DNA of 64,000 nt from Clostridia bacterium. GTDB lineage: Bacteria > Bacillota_A > Clostridia > Oscillospirales > CAG-272. The notes under the pieces were generated by a model, which did not search any database, was not told where the DNA came from, and saw only the letters and a list, made by a program, of their open reading frames with translations. This document shows, piece after piece, positions 17,267 through 27,267 of this stretch (positions are counted from its first letter, which is position 1; every line of letters begins with the position of its first letter). Location of the stretch: the NCBI GenBank assembly GCA_017462125.1, contig JAFTRQ010000193.1, forward strand, positions 54,684-118,683. Reading direction: 5' to 3'. The translations under genes were made by a program, and so were the position numbers.

Positions 17267-17974
17267 ATGGAACAGATCTATACAATACCTGTGAACGAGG
17301 CATTTGAAGCGTCTGCGGCGGATAAGAGCTGCGGCTGCGCGTTTTGTTCTCTGTACCGTAAGCTTGAAAACGACGAGCTTGATCTGATCCTCGGCGCATC
17401 AATGATGGAGCCTGACGTGAGGATCAGAACCAATAAGACGGGCTTTTGCCGCACCCATTACGATATGATGTTCGTGCGCAAAAACCGACTTGGTATGGCG
17501 TTGACGCTGGAGAGTCACCTTGATCAACTGAAAAAGGAGTTGAAGGACGGCGGCATTGGCGGCGGTATGGGCAACAAGCCCATCAAGCGCATTGGCGAGC
17601 TTGAGCAGACCTGCTACGTGTGCGAGAGGATCGCTTTCAATTTCGAGCATATGGTGGAAACTGCTGTTTTGCTTTGGAATACCGATGAAAACTTCCCCAA
17701 AAAGCTTCAGGCACAGCCATATTTCTGTTTGCCTCACTATAAAAAGTTTCTGCAGTACGGCCAAAGTAAGCTTCCGAAAAAGAAGATGCAGGAGTTTGCC
17801 GCAGAGGTAGAGGAGATACAGGAAAAGTATTTGGACGAGCTGTCGGGAGACGTTAGCTGGTTCTGTAAAAAATTCGACTACAGATACGATGAGGAGCCTT
17901 GGTACAATTCCAAGGATGCCGTTGAGCGCGCAATGAAATTTTTGCGTTCGGATATTCACAAACAGGGGAAATAA
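17267..17974 (+). CDS. DUF6062-like Cys-rich protein
   Basis: This 235-residue soluble protein has paired Cys/His motifs: CGCAFC near residue 23, FCRTHYDMMF near 63, CYVCERI near 120 and FCLPHYKKF near 155. Two CxxC-like knuckles, each followed by a C-x2-H element, suggest two metal-binding sites, probably zinc. It resembles the DUF6062 family common in Clostridia, whose function is not known. AAAGGA precedes the ATG. It is 2 bases upstream of the MnmM-type methyltransferase gene, so the two are co-transcribed; a role in tRNA or RNA metabolism is only a guess from that. Confidence 0.8.
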   Translation: MEQIYTIPVNEAFEASAADKSCGCAFCSLYRKLENDELDLILGASMMEPDVRIRTNKTGFCRTHYDMMFVRKNRLGMALTLESHLDQLKKELKDGGIGGGMGNKPIKRIGELEQTCYVCERIAFNFEHMVETAVLLWNTDENFPKKLQAQPYFCLPHYKKFLQYGQSKLPKKKMQEFAAEVEEIQEKYLDELSGDVSWFCKKFDYRYDEEPWYNSKDAVERAMKFLRSDIHKQGK

Positions 17975-17976
17975 TC

Positions 17977-18531
17977 ATGATCGATCTGCTTGATTTGCAT
18001 AAACAGTTTATTTTGACACACTTAAAGGAGGGCGACGTTTGTGTTGACTTCACTATGGGAAACGGACACGATACCGAGTTTTTGTCCAAAACCGTAGGGG
18101 AGAAGGGACGCGTGTATGCCTTCGATATTCAGCAGGCGGCTGTGGATTCTACCGCCAAGCGCCTCAAGGAGGTCGGTTGCCCCGACAATTATACGCTGAT
18201 CTGTGATTCCCATCATAACGTGAAGAATTACGTCAAGGAGCCCATCAAGGCGGGAATGTTCAATCTCGGTTGGTTGCCGGGTGGAGATAAGACTATCACT
18301 ACTATGCGTGAGACCACAATGCCTGCTATTGAAGCGGCTATCGAGCTTCTCGACCGTGACGGAATTCTCAATATCGCGGTCTATCCCGGTCACCCCGAGG
18401 GGGATGCCGAGGGCAAGATGATCGAGGAATACCTTTCGGGAATCAGTCGTTTTAAGGTCTGCGCCACCAAGGTCAAGATCGTTAACAGTGCAACGTCACC
18501 TTACTTTTTTATGATCGAGACCAAGGCGTAA
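17977..18531 (+). CDS. mnmM: tRNA 5-(aminomethyl)-2-thiouridine methyltransferase MnmM (YtqB family)
   Basis: This 184-residue Rossmann methyltransferase has a SAM-binding DFTMGNGHDTEFL motif at residues 24-36 and AFDIQ at the second strand. The family signature FNLGWLPGGDKTITT is present, and the length matches the compact YtqB/MnmM family, which adds the final methyl group at the wobble uridine (mnm5s2U) in Gram-positive bacteria lacking the MnmC methyltransferase. AGGGGAAA precedes the ATG. Other class I methyltransferases of similar length exist, but the LPGGDK signature makes this call fairly secure. Confidence 0.85.
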   Translation: MIDLLDLHKQFILTHLKEGDVCVDFTMGNGHDTEFLSKTVGEKGRVYAFDIQQAAVDSTAKRLKEVGCPDNYTLICDSHHNVKNYVKEPIKAGMFNLGWLPGGDKTITTMRETTMPAIEAAIELLDRDGILNIAVYPGHPEGDAEGKMIEEYLSGISRFKVCATKVKIVNSATSPYFFMIETKA

Positions 18532-18570
18532 GATAGCTTGCACAATTTACACAGAAAGGATTGGTAGCAT

Positions 18571-19428
18571 ATGAGTTTGAAATTTACACCGAGAGTTGGC
18601 TTGGTGTCGGCGATCCTTTTGTTTGTGATTTCTCTGTCTGTTGCTTTACCGTTGGCATTTTGCAAGCCTGACAGCGGATCACAGGACGGAAACGACGAAC
18701 AGGAAACCAAATGGAAGGATGATGGAGTGATTACAACAAGTGCCGATTATACCTATACGATCGATATCTCTGCATATGCAAGCGCACTGAATACAACGGA
18801 ATCCAAATATCTGCTGTTAGCCAACAAAACCTATGTGATCGGAGAGAGTTATACTCCCCCCGGAACCGTAACGGTGATCGATGCGCAGTATACCTTGAAC
18901 GGTAAGGAGCTTTCTCTGGCAGGCAATGCGGCAATAGCCGCCGAAGCGATGCTCAAGGAGATGAGGGCCTGTGGCTACACCGACATCTATATTACAAGCG
19001 GATACAGAAGCTATGAGTATCAGATGTCTCTGTATCATACCTATTTTAACAGAGAAAAGGCTGCTCACCCCGATTGGACCGATGAACAGATCAAGGCGCA
19101 GGTGTTGACCTATTCTGCATATCCCGGAACCAGCGAGCATCAGACGGGTCTTTGCATGGATCTGTTCGTTTCCCCCGATATGAAGGAGCTGGAGAATTAC
19201 GGCCGTGAGGGCACTTATCCCGATGATGTGGGCTTTGCCGAGACCGATGAATTCAAGTGGCTTCTTCAAAACGCCTATAAATTTGGCTTTATCCTCCGTT
19301 ATCCCGAGGACAAGGTGGACGTTACGGGGTACTCGTATGAATCCTGGCATTATCGCTTTGTGGGAATCGACGCGGCGACCGATATATACGAAAACGGTTT
19401 GACCCTCGAGGAATATCTTGGAAAATGA
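18571..19428 (+). CDS. M15 family D-Ala-D-Ala carboxypeptidase (VanY-like), membrane-anchored
   Basis: This 285-residue protein has an N-terminal hydrophobic segment (residues 8-28, signal anchor or signal peptide) and a C-terminal M15B zinc peptidase domain: TSGYRSYEYQ, then SEHQTGLCMDLF (zinc His and Asp) and SWHYRFVG (third ligand His). Such enzymes trim the terminal D-Ala of peptidoglycan stem peptides. AAAGGA lies 10 bases before the ATG. No vanRS or vanHAX genes are nearby, so this is cell-wall remodelling rather than glycopeptide resistance. The 3' end overlaps the next gene by 4 bases. Confidence 0.92.
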   Translation: MSLKFTPRVGLVSAILLFVISLSVALPLAFCKPDSGSQDGNDEQETKWKDDGVITTSADYTYTIDISAYASALNTTESKYLLLANKTYVIGESYTPPGTVTVIDAQYTLNGKELSLAGNAAIAAEAMLKEMRACGYTDIYITSGYRSYEYQMSLYHTYFNREKAAHPDWTDEQIKAQVLTYSAYPGTSEHQTGLCMDLFVSPDMKELENYGREGTYPDDVGFAETDEFKWLLQNAYKFGFILRYPEDKVDVTGYSYESWHYRFVGIDAATDIYENGLTLEEYLGK

Positions 19429-19919
19429 TGGAAAAGATCATTGTGATCGGTTGCCCCGGAAGCGGCAAGAGTACCTTTGCTCGCTCTCTGAGCAAGCTGA
19501 CAGACCTGCCACTCTTCCATCTTGATATGATGTATTGGAGGAGAGATCGCACTACCGTGCCCAAGGAAGAGTTTCGTGAAAAATTACGAGACGTGATTGC
19601 CGAGGATGCCTGGATCATTGATGGCAACTATGGATCGACAATGGAGATCAGAATGGCAGCCTGTGATACGGTGTTTTTTCTCGATTATCCTACGGAGATC
19701 TGCCTTGACGGCTTGAATCAACGGCGCGGGAAGCCCCGTGAGGATATGCCTTGGGTGGAGTATGAGATCGACGAGGAGTTTGTGTGCTTCGTCAAAGACT
19801 ATAATACGCACAGCCGTCCTGCTGTTTTGGCTCTACTCGAAAAATATGCCGATAAAAGGATCGTCATATTCCACGACCGCCAAGAAGCAGAGCTGTATCT
19901 TGAAACGCTGCGAGGATAG
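19425..19919 (+). CDS. P-loop kinase (adenylate kinase-like, FlaR family)
   Basis: This 164-residue nucleotide-binding protein opens with a Walker A motif GCPGSGKST at residues 9-17 and has a DGNYGSTMEIR segment and FLDYPTEICL strand typical of the FlaR / DNA topology modulation group of small kinases. The substrate is unknown. The ATG overlaps the stop of the VanY-like gene (ATGA), indicating translational coupling. A solute-binding lipoprotein gene follows 48 bases later. Confidence 0.85.
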   Translation: MMEKIIVIGCPGSGKSTFARSLSKLTDLPLFHLDMMYWRRDRTTVPKEEFREKLRDVIAEDAWIIDGNYGSTMEIRMAACDTVFFLDYPTEICLDGLNQRRGKPREDMPWVEYEIDEEFVCFVKDYNTHSRPAVLALLEKYADKRIVIFHDRQEAELYLETLRG

Positions 19920-19967
19920 CGTATATCCTCTGATAATAAATTCCCGTTTGAAAGAAAGGAACGAATG

Positions 19968-21470
19968 ATGAAAAGACCACTTAGACTGATCGCGCTTCTG
20001 TTGGCGTTGCTTTGCTTGCTGACTGCTTTTGTTGCTTGCGAGGATAGCGATCCCGAAACAGACAGCCGAGAGACTTCAGCCGCACAGCCGGACGGAAGCG
20101 GCACAACCGAAACCGAAACTGAAACCGAGTTCTTCCCTGACGTAGATAAACAGAACTACGGCGCAGAGTTCTATTTGAACATTCAGACCGGCGGAACCAA
20201 TCCCAAGAAGTTTTATTGGGTTGAAGAGGGCGAAAAGGACGCAATGAGCGAAGCAATTTATGCTCGTCAAACCAGCGTTTACGATTATCTTGGAGTTGAG
20301 ATCATTGGCGTTGAAGCGGGAGTATATAACGAGTATGGCGACAAATTCAAAACCGCTGTCAAAAACAAGGATGGCTCCGTGCATGCTTTACAAACACACG
20401 TCTATTACAGCCTTGTAAGCTTTATCACCGAGAATTATCTCATCGATTATAATAAAATGCCCGGTATTAACCTTGACGCGGATTATTGGAACCGTGATTT
20501 TATGGAAGGGCTTGCCGCGGGAGATTATCTCTTCCTTGGATATAATGATTACAATCTTGTAAATACCCACGTGATCACCTTTAATAAAGAGCTGATGGCT
20601 AAGTACGAGGATGCGCTCGATGCGCCTGTGTACGATTTGGTGAAAAACTACCGCTGGACTCTTGCTCAAATGATCTCGCTTGCCGATATGGTGTACGTGG
20701 ATCAAACCGCTGATGGAAAGACTGCAGATGATACGTTTGGCATCACAGGTAACCAGTGGGTACCCTTCTGCGGATTTTTGCAGGCATGTGATATCAACTT
20801 CGTAGAGCTGAACGAACAGGGCGAATACGAATTGAGCGTGTACAATGAAATGAATCAAGAGAAGTGCGCAACCTTGATTGAAAGCTTGGCGGAGCTTACA
20901 AAGTCAAATTCTTCTTGGTTCTGGTATAAGAACGAGGGCACAGAGCAGGTGCCGATCACATCCGGACGTACGTTGATGTATATGCAATCCACCTTTGGCC
21001 TTTCCGATAATCTGGATTATGACGTGGATTTTGGCGTTCTTCCGTTCCCTATGTTTGATGAGAATCAGAAGAACGTTGGCTATCGCTCTCTCGAATGGGG
21101 CGGATTGCTTGTAATTCCCAATTATCTTGAGGACATCAATATGGTTGGCGAAACGATGGAAATGATGGCATTCTACAGCGACGACGTTACCGTAACCTTC
21201 TATGAAAAGCTTCTTGGTAAGCAGGTTGCGGATGCGCCTGAGGATAAGGAAATGCTTGATATCATTTGGGACAGCGTGTGCTCCGATTTCGGCTTGAATT
21301 ATTCGCATATGTCGGAATGCTTCGATCGTATCGTGTATATGGTTCCTAATCTGACACACGCGAATACCGAATACAGCCTCGCATCCTACGTGCAACAACA
21401 GGAAAAGGGTTGCAGTAAGGCACTTACCGGATTCTTTAAAAAACTTGAGCTTTTGAAGAATAAACAGTAA
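19968..21470 (+). CDS. Extracellular solute-binding lipoprotein
   Basis: This 500-residue secreted protein has a lipoprotein signal peptide: positively charged start, hydrophobic core, and lipobox LTAFVAC at about residues 18-24, followed by an Asp/Glu/Thr-rich linker (TETETETE). The mature part resembles an ABC-type family 1 sugar-binding protein (DYLGVEI, YNKMPGINLDADYWNRDF, WGGLLVIPNYLED). Two ATGs (19965, 19968) are possible; 19968 has better spacing from AAAGGA. No permease or ATPase gene lies next to it, so it may be an orphan receptor or serve a remote transporter. A 17-bp tandem repeat overlaps the stop codon. Confidence 0.88.
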   Translation: MKRPLRLIALLLALLCLLTAFVACEDSDPETDSRETSAAQPDGSGTTETETETEFFPDVDKQNYGAEFYLNIQTGGTNPKKFYWVEEGEKDAMSEAIYARQTSVYDYLGVEIIGVEAGVYNEYGDKFKTAVKNKDGSVHALQTHVYYSLVSFITENYLIDYNKMPGINLDADYWNRDFMEGLAAGDYLFLGYNDYNLVNTHVITFNKELMAKYEDALDAPVYDLVKNYRWTLAQMISLADMVYVDQTADGKTADDTFGITGNQWVPFCGFLQACDINFVELNEQGEYELSVYNEMNQEKCATLIESLAELTKSNSSWFWYKNEGTEQVPITSGRTLMYMQSTFGLSDNLDYDVDFGVLPFPMFDENQKNVGYRSLEWGGLLVIPNYLEDINMVGETMEMMAFYSDDVTVTFYEKLLGKQVADAPEDKEMLDIIWDSVCSDFGLNYSHMSECFDRIVYMVPNLTHANTEYSLASYVQQQEKGCSKALTGFFKKLELLKNKQ

Positions 21471-21496
21471 TTCAATCAAAACAGTAATTCAATCAA
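21463..21496. repeat. 17-bp perfect tandem duplication over a stop codon
   Basis: AACAGTAATTCAATCAA occurs twice in a row (21463-21479 and 21480-21496). The first copy contains the stop codon of the solute-binding protein gene. This looks like a local slippage or duplication event. Confidence 0.9.
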
Positions 21497-21499
21497 TAC

Positions 21500-21539
21500 A
21501 GAAAACGCCCATCAAGCATTTGCTTGATGGGCGTTTTCT
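21500..21539. terminator. Strong bidirectional terminator between convergent operons
   Basis: A perfect 19-bp inverted repeat (21500-21518 and 21521-21539) with AGAAAACGCCC arms and A/T-rich flanks ends the solute-binding protein transcript and the long minus-strand operon ending with ftsH. Confidence 0.9.
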
Positions 21540-21559
21540 ATTACTGTGCGCGAAGCGAA

Positions 21560-23614
21560 TCAAAATCCTGTGTCTGTATTTCTTCTGAAGGGATTCTCGT
21601 CGTTATCCTTTTTGTCTTTTTCATCTGCTTCGTCGGATTTTTCTTCCTCGGGCTGTTCAGCACCGTCTTCAGGATCCTTTTGAGGTTGTACCTCGGCATC
21701 CTTTGCTGCCTTGTTCTTGTTATCCTCTTCGCTCTTTTTCTTCTTCTCCTCGGCGATGGCTTCGATCTCCTCCATCAAAGGAGCTTCTGTTTCCATAACA
21801 GCCTTGAATTGATCGCCGTCCATCGTTTCGTTCTTAAGCAGGAATTCGGCGATAAAGTGCATCTTGTCAATGTCTGCTGTCAGGATCTGCTTTGCTTTTT
21901 CATAAGCCTCGGTGATGATTGCGTGGATCTCGCTGTCGATCTTTGCTGCGATCTCTTCGGAATAGTCCTGAGAGGAAGAGAAGTCACGACCTAAGAATAC
22001 CTCGCCCTGATCCGAGCCAAATACGCGAGGACCGAGGTTTTCGGACATACCCCAACGTGTGATCATATTCTTTGCCATCTTGGTAGCGCGGTCGATATCA
22101 CCGGATGCGCCGGAGGAGATATCACCGTTGATGATTTCCTCTGCGATACGTCCACCCATAAGGGATGCGATCTCATTCTTAAGAACACTCTTGTATACAT
22201 AAGTCCGATCGTTCTGAGGACGGCTGAGGGTGTATCCACCGGCATTGCCGCGAGGAACGATGGTGATCTGCTGTACGGGATCCAGGTTGAGACGGTAGTG
22301 AAGAATTGCGTGACCTGCTTCGTGATAAGCGGTGGTCTTTTTCTCGTTCTCTTTCATTGTGGCAAGATGAGACTTCTTCTGAGGACCCATCAATACCTTT
22401 ATATATGCATCGGAAATATCATCCATTCCGATGAGGTGCTTGTTGCGTCTCGTTGCAAGCAGAGCGGCTTCGTTGAGAAGGTTTGCAAGATCTGCACCGG
22501 TAAATCCGACGGTCATCTTAGCAACCTCACGGAGATCAACCGAAGCCTCCAAGGGTTTGTTACGTGCATGAACCTTCAATATATCAACTCTGCCATTGAT
22601 GTCAGGGTAGTTTACAGTAATCTGACGGTCGAAACGACCGGGACGGAGAAGCGCGGGGTCAAGAATGTCGGGGCGGTTTGTCGCCGCAATGACAATGATG
22701 CCTGCATGAGAGTCAAAGCCGTCCATCTCAACAAGAAGCTGGTTGAGGGTCTGCTCTCTTTCGTCGTGTCCGCCTCCGAGACCTGCGCCTCTGTGACGGC
22801 CAACCGCATCGATCTCGTCGATGAATACGATTGCAGAGGGGGATTTTCTTGCGGTGTCAAACAGGTCACGCACACGCGATGCGCCGAGACCAACGTACAT
22901 TTCCACGAAGTCCGAACCGGAGATCGAATAGAAGGGTACGTTTGCTTCACCCGCAACAGCTTTGGCCAACAAGGTCTTACCCGTACCGGGAGGGCCTATG
23001 AGAAGCACACCGTGAGGAATCTTTGCGCCAAGTCTTGCGAATTTGGAGGGATCCTTAAGGAATTCCACGACCTCCTTCAGCTCTTCCTTTTCCTCGTCAG
23101 CACCCGCAACGTCCTTGAAGGTAATGTCGGTCTGTGTAGCGAGACGAGCGTGGGACTTGCCGAACTTATTCATTTTTGCTGCGCCACCGCCGCTTATCTG
23201 CTTGGTCATGATAACGTAGGTTATGATCAAGGTTCCAACGAGCAGAAGAATGGGCAGATAATTCAGCCAAGCTGCATACTGTGTAGGAGCAACGTACTCT
23301 CCTTCAAGCGTGCCTGCCGCGATCTGTTCTACGACAATATCGCCAAGATCTGCGTGGAAGATGCTCAGGCTTGCAAGTCGATATTGGGTCGATTCACCCC
23401 AAGCGTCGTATGCATCGGAGCCTTCCTTGAATTTCATCGTCAGGACGTTTGATTTGTCCAACTCGAACTCAACGACGTCACCGTTGGTGAAGGCGGCGAC
23501 AACGTCGCTGTACTTCATTGTTTCCACCTCGTCCGAGAACAGCGCCAGGCAGATAAACACCACAAGCGCGATCAGGACAACGTAAAACAACAGTTGTTTA
23601 AAGGTTTTCTTCAT
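21560..23614 (-). CDS. ftsH: ATP-dependent zinc metalloprotease FtsH
   Basis: This 684-residue membrane AAA+ protease degrades misassembled and regulatory membrane proteins. Residues: two transmembrane helices (about 6-26 and 117-137) around a short extracellular domain, Walker A GPPGTGKT at 207-214, Walker B IDEID at 265-269, second region of homology with [20 protein letters not shown], and zinc site HEAGH at 431-435. The C-terminus is an unusually long charged tail (Glu/Lys/Asp-rich, about 65 residues). I chose the ATG at 23614 (MKKTFKQLL), preceded by GGAGG at 5-6 bases; a frame extension upstream lacks a site. It is the last gene of the tilS-hpt-ftsH group. Confidence 0.97.
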   Translation of the reverse strand: MKKTFKQLLFYVVLIALVVFICLALFSDEVETMKYSDVVAAFTNGDVVEFELDKSNVLTMKFKEGSDAYDAWGESTQYRLASLSIFHADLGDIVVEQIAAGTLEGEYVAPTQYAAWLNYLPILLLVGTLIITYVIMTKQISGGGAAKMNKFGKSHARLATQTDITFKDVAGADEEKEELKEVVEFLKDPSKFARLGAKIPHGVLLIGPPGTGKTLLAKAVAGEANVPFYSISGSDFVEMYVGLGASRVRDLFDTARKSPSAIVFIDEIDAVGRHRGAGLGGGHDEREQTLNQLLVEMDGFDSHAGIIVIAATNRPDILDPALLRPGRFDRQITVNYPDINGRVDILKVHARNKPLEASVDLREVAKMTVGFTGADLANLLNEAALLATRRNKHLIGMDDISDAYIKVLMGPQKKSHLATMKENEKKTTAYHEAGHAILHYRLNLDPVQQITIVPRGNAGGYTLSRPQNDRTYVYKSVLKNEIASLMGGRIAEEIINGDISSGASGDIDRATKMAKNMITRWGMSENLGPRVFGSDQGEVFLGRDFSSSQDYSEEIAAKIDSEIHAIITEAYEKAKQILTADIDKMHFIAEFLLKNETMDGDQFKAVMETEAPLMEEIEAIAEEKKKKSEEDNKNKAAKDAEVQPQKDPEDGAEQPEEEKSDEADEKDKKDNDENPFRRNTDTGF

Positions 23615-23747
23615 TTGATTCCTCCGGGTAGATTTGAACTGACTTTCTATGCAGTTCCGCAAAATGCGGTTATGAAACGTTCAATTATTATTATATGCCG
23701 AAAAGTGCGGGCATACTTCGCCAATCGAAAAATAATTCAACGATGAA

Positions 23748-23756
23748 AGTATAGCA
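23748..23756 (-). promoter_or_regulatory. Possible extended -10 promoter for ftsH
   Basis: In the 198-base gap upstream of ftsH the minus strand contains TGC-TATACT (23748-23756), an extended -10. No good -35 is seen at 17 bases. It could give ftsH expression independent of the long upstream operon. Confidence 0.35.
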
Positions 23757-23812
23757 TAGGTATGTTAATTTTGTGTTAAGGCAATGTGACGGTTTGCCAT
23801 ATGTTTACGAAA

Positions 23813-24361
23813 TCAGTTTGAATAAACCGATCTTTTCAAAATGCCTACGTAGGGCAGATTTCTGAACTTTTCGTCATAATCAAGTCCGTATCCAACAACG
23901 AATTCGTCCTCAATGACCTTGCCGCAGTAATCGGGTGTAAAGGGAACCTCGCGGCGGGAGGGCTTGTCCAGAAGGGTACAGGTCTTAACGCTGTTGGCGT
24001 TTCTGTTTTTGAGAAGCTGAGTGAGACGGGAAAGCGTTCTTCCGCTGTCCACAATATCCTCAATGATAAGCAGGTCGTAATTTTCAAGATTCTCACGCAT
24101 CAGATCAAGATGGATCTTGATCTCGCCCGAATTCTTGGTTCCTGCACCGTAGGAAGAGACCTTCATGAACTCCAGCTCCAGAGGCAGGTCGATCTTTCTT
24201 GTCAGATCGGATGCGAAGATCAAGGATCCCTTGAGAATGATGATCACGATCAAGGGCTTCTTGGAATCGGCATAATCTCTCATGATCTGCGTCGCGAGAT
24301 TTGTTGTGATATCCTTCAGTTCTTCCTCAGGGACGAGGATTCTTTCAATGTCTTTGAGCAT
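23813..24361 (-). CDS. hpt: Hypoxanthine phosphoribosyltransferase
   Basis: This 182-residue purine salvage enzyme makes IMP or GMP from hypoxanthine or guanine and PRPP. The PRPP-binding loop IIEDIVDSGRTL is clear at about residues 97-108, with the upstream FMKVSSYG motif and a C-terminal DEFVVGYGLDYDEKFRNLPYVG typical of the HPRT family. GGGAGG precedes the ATG. It sits between tilS and ftsH, the conserved Firmicutes order, in which HPRT and FtsH are co-transcribed. Confidence 0.96.
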   Translation of the reverse strand: MLKDIERILVPEEELKDITTNLATQIMRDYADSKKPLIVIIILKGSLIFASDLTRKIDLPLELEFMKVSSYGAGTKNSGEIKIHLDLMRENLENYDLLIIEDIVDSGRTLSRLTQLLKNRNANSVKTCTLLDKPSRREVPFTPDYCGKVIEDEFVVGYGLDYDEKFRNLPYVGILKRSVYSN

Positions 24362-24405
24362 AGTAGCCTCCCATTCTGCACAGCGGCAGATTATTTGTGA
24401 TAATT

Positions 24406-25818
24406 TTAATTTGCTTCCTTTATATATAAAGCAATATTGCAGTCAAAATTTTTCCCGTCCGCTTTCGCCGTATCGGCGACGGCGCAGAAGGGAATATAGA
24501 CGATGCGTTCCTCCAAACGGATGATTGGAAGCTTGTCGCGAATCGATTGGTCGATTTTTTTGTCACACATCAGCTTTTTTACCTTTTTGCCAACACCGCC
24601 GTCGTAAATTTTGTCGCCTTCGCGGCGGTTTGTTGCGCACAACAAGGATATTGTAACATTTTTTAAATATGCAGATGTATATAATCTGTAAACATTTTCC
24701 TCGCAAGACAGCTGCTCGGGAGGAGAACTTGCTTCGATAAGGAGCATATACTCCGAATCTTCAAGCAGATTGATCCCTTCTCTGAGCGGCAGGCAAAATT
24801 CTTTTTTGGAATTTGAGGCTTGCAAAGAAGCAGTAGCGCGGAAGCTGAGAAAGCCCTTTTCAAATACCGCGCTGATGCCCTGCGGCAGAGTAATACTGCC
24901 GTCCTTACCCGATTTTGCATAAGCGAGAATGCTTTCCGTGTGGATGGCTTCCAAACGTGCATCGCGCAGACCCTCATAAGCCTTTTGTATAACACGCTTC
25001 GCAACGGCTACGTGTAGCTTCCCGAAGCTGTCGAGCTCGATCTCTCCGTTATGCTCCGCAAGATATTGCTCTGCCACCGACAGTATAAATTCGCTATCCT
25101 CCGTGGCAGAGTGCGCAAGTCGCAGTCCTGCTTTTTCGGGTGTGTTGAACAAATCCCGAAGCTCGGGGATCACCCGATGGCGCAACCTGTTGCGTGTGCA
25201 GTCATCCTCGAAATTGGTGCTGTCGTTTACGTAGGGAATCTGTCTGTCTTGACAGTAGGCGAGGATCTCGTCCTTGGTCGCGCCCAGGATCGGACGGACG
25301 GCGATGCCATCCGCAAGTCCCCGTAACGTTCGCACTTGTGGAATTCCGCAGATCCCGTCGATCCCACATCCGCGACTCAGATTAAAAATCTGCGTTTCGA
25401 GATTATCGCTTGCGTTGTGAGCCGTTACAAGGATGCGAATACTGTTTTCAGCCATTATTTGCTTGAAAAAGGCATATCTTGCCTCTCTTGCTTCGGTTTC
25501 AATGCTTTGTCCCGAGCACTTTGCCGCCTTGGGAACGTTGAGCCTTGCGACAAACAGTTTTACTCCAAGCTTTTCGCAGAGCTCCCGACAGAAGGTCTCG
25601 TCACGGTCTGCCTCGTTATTGTAGTCATCGGCTCTGATGCCGTGATTAACGTGAGCCGCAAAAAGCGGGAAAGCTGTCTGCTGTCGATATTGACATAGCA
25701 GATGGAGCAGGGCGGAGGAATCCGCGCCTCCCGAAAGAGCTAAAAGGATCGGCTCCTTGGGATCCAATCGCGCCAGCGTGTGCGGCTCTTCAAAAAAATA
25801 CGGTAATTTGTCGTTCAT
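24406..25818 (-). CDS. tilS: tRNA(Ile)-lysidine synthetase TilS
   Basis: This 470-residue enzyme converts C34 of tRNA-Ile2 to lysidine so that it reads AUA. The N-terminal PP-loop ATP-binding motif SGGADSSALL lies at about residues 29-38, followed by AAHVNHGIRADD, ETQIFNLSRGCGIDGICGIP and the substrate-binding TilS domain, then a small C-terminal domain. The ATG at 25818 is chosen because GGAG lies 7 bases upstream; a longer version starting from TTG lacks a site. It is 42 bases downstream of dnaB. Confidence 0.95.
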   Translation of the reverse strand: MNDKLPYFFEEPHTLARLDPKEPILLALSGGADSSALLHLLCQYRQQTAFPLFAAHVNHGIRADDYNNEADRDETFCRELCEKLGVKLFVARLNVPKAAKCSGQSIETEAREARYAFFKQIMAENSIRILVTAHNASDNLETQIFNLSRGCGIDGICGIPQVRTLRGLADGIAVRPILGATKDEILAYCQDRQIPYVNDSTNFEDDCTRNRLRHRVIPELRDLFNTPEKAGLRLAHSATEDSEFILSVAEQYLAEHNGEIELDSFGKLHVAVAKRVIQKAYEGLRDARLEAIHTESILAYAKSGKDGSITLPQGISAVFEKGFLSFRATASLQASNSKKEFCLPLREGINLLEDSEYMLLIEASSPPEQLSCEENVYRLYTSAYLKNVTISLLCATNRREGDKIYDGGVGKKVKKLMCDKKIDQSIRDKLPIIRLEERIVYIPFCAVADTAKADGKNFDCNIALYIKEAN

Positions 25819-25860
25819 TCGGTTTCTCCGATACAATGATGATTCATCCCCTGCCAAAAT

Positions 25861-27219
25861 TTACTGTGGCAGGTTTTCCTCAAGAGCGATGTCTCGGAAT
25901 TTGGTATAGCGTCCGGTCCAACCGACCTTAACGGTCTCGGTAGAACCGTGACGGTTTTTCGCCACGATGATCTCCGCCACGTTCTGCTCTGTGTCGGGAG
26001 CGACGGTGTCACCGCCCTCTGCATTCTTGTAGAACTCATCGCGGTACAGGAAGATGATAACGTCGGCATCCTGCTCGATGGATCCCGATTCACGGAGGTC
26101 GGAGGGCATCGGGCGCTTATTTGTTCTGCCTTCGGTTCCACGGGAAAGCTGAGAGCAGCAGATAACGGGAACGTTCAGCTCTTTTGCAAGGATTTTCAGC
26201 GCACGGGAGATCTCGCTGACCTCCTGCGTACGGTTTTCGATTTTTTTATCGGACTGCATCAACTGCAGATAGTCGATGATGACGAGTCCCAGATTCTTAA
26301 CACGGCGCAGCTTTGCCTTCATTGCCGTTACCGTAACACCGGGTGTGTCATCGATCAGAATGTCACAACCCGACAGGGAGGATGCCGCTTGTGCGATATG
26401 ATCCCATTCCTCGGGCTTCAGCTCTCCTGTACGGAGTGCATAGCTGTCTACCAATGCCTCGCTGGAGATCACACGGCTGACCAACTGCTCTGCCGACATC
26501 TCGAGAGAGAAAATTGCCACCGCTTTTTTGGTTTGCTTTGCTACGTTTGTGCCTATGTTCAAACAGAATGACGTTTTACCCATACCGGGACGTGCGCCGA
26601 CGATAACCAAATCGGAGTTACCCATACCGGCAAGCACACGGTCGAGAGAGCGGAAACCGGTAGCGGTTCCTTGAGAGGATGCGGGATCGGTTGCCAATGC
26701 TTTAAGATGCGCGTAAACGTCCGTAATTACCTCGCGAATGTGACGGAAGCTTTTGGTTTCACGCCCTTGCGTGATGGAATATATCTTGTTTTGTGCCGAT
26801 TCAAGAATGCCGGATACCTCGTCCTGCTCGGAATATGCTGCGTCGGAGATCTCGTTCGACATACTGATCAGCTGACGCAGGATGCTCTTATCCTTGACGA
26901 TCTTGGCGTAATCCTTTACGTTAAGAGAATTGGGCACGGTTTGAGCGATGACCTTGATGTATTCTTCGCCGCCGGATTTGGAGTAAACACCCTTTTTCAC
27001 AAGCTCGTCGATCAGGGTTACCACGTCGATCTGACTGTTGGTCAGAAAGAGCGCGTGCATTGCAAGATAGATCTGCTTGTGCTCTTCAAGATAAAAATCG
27101 TCCGATGACAGTATGTCTGCCACCATATTAATGGACGCGGGGTCTATGAGGATGGAGCCGAGGAGAGACTGCTCGGCAATCGCCGAAAAGGGCAGCTTTC
27201 TGATAATATCTTCAGCCAT
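25861..27219 (-). CDS. dnaB: Replicative DNA helicase DnaB
   Basis: This 452-residue hexameric helicase unwinds DNA at the replication fork. It has the N-terminal helical domain (PFSAIAEQSLLGSILIDP), linker, and RecA-like ATPase domain with Walker A GARPGMGKTSF and Walker B LVIIDYLQLM; later motifs KNRHGSTETV are intact and no intein is present. The start could be ATG at 27219 or an in-frame GTG at 27231; the ATG has GGTGGGG upstream. It follows rplI, the Firmicutes order. Confidence 0.96.
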   Translation of the reverse strand: MAEDIIRKLPFSAIAEQSLLGSILIDPASINMVADILSSDDFYLEEHKQIYLAMHALFLTNSQIDVVTLIDELVKKGVYSKSGGEEYIKVIAQTVPNSLNVKDYAKIVKDKSILRQLISMSNEISDAAYSEQDEVSGILESAQNKIYSITQGRETKSFRHIREVITDVYAHLKALATDPASSQGTATGFRSLDRVLAGMGNSDLVIVGARPGMGKTSFCLNIGTNVAKQTKKAVAIFSLEMSAEQLVSRVISSEALVDSYALRTGELKPEEWDHIAQAASSLSGCDILIDDTPGVTVTAMKAKLRRVKNLGLVIIDYLQLMQSDKKIENRTQEVSEISRALKILAKELNVPVICCSQLSRGTEGRTNKRPMPSDLRESGSIEQDADVIIFLYRDEFYKNAEGGDTVAPDTEQNVAEIIVAKNRHGSTETVKVGWTGRYTKFRDIALEENLPQ

Positions 27220-27267
27220 TTTGATCCCCACCTTTCCTTGTGTGATAATTCATTATTGCAGATCTGC

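Noticed and set aside
18571..19428. Vancomycin resistance gene (vanY)
   Set aside because: Only a VanY-like peptidase domain is present, without vanH, vanA, vanX or a two-component system; ordinary cell-wall trimming is more likely.
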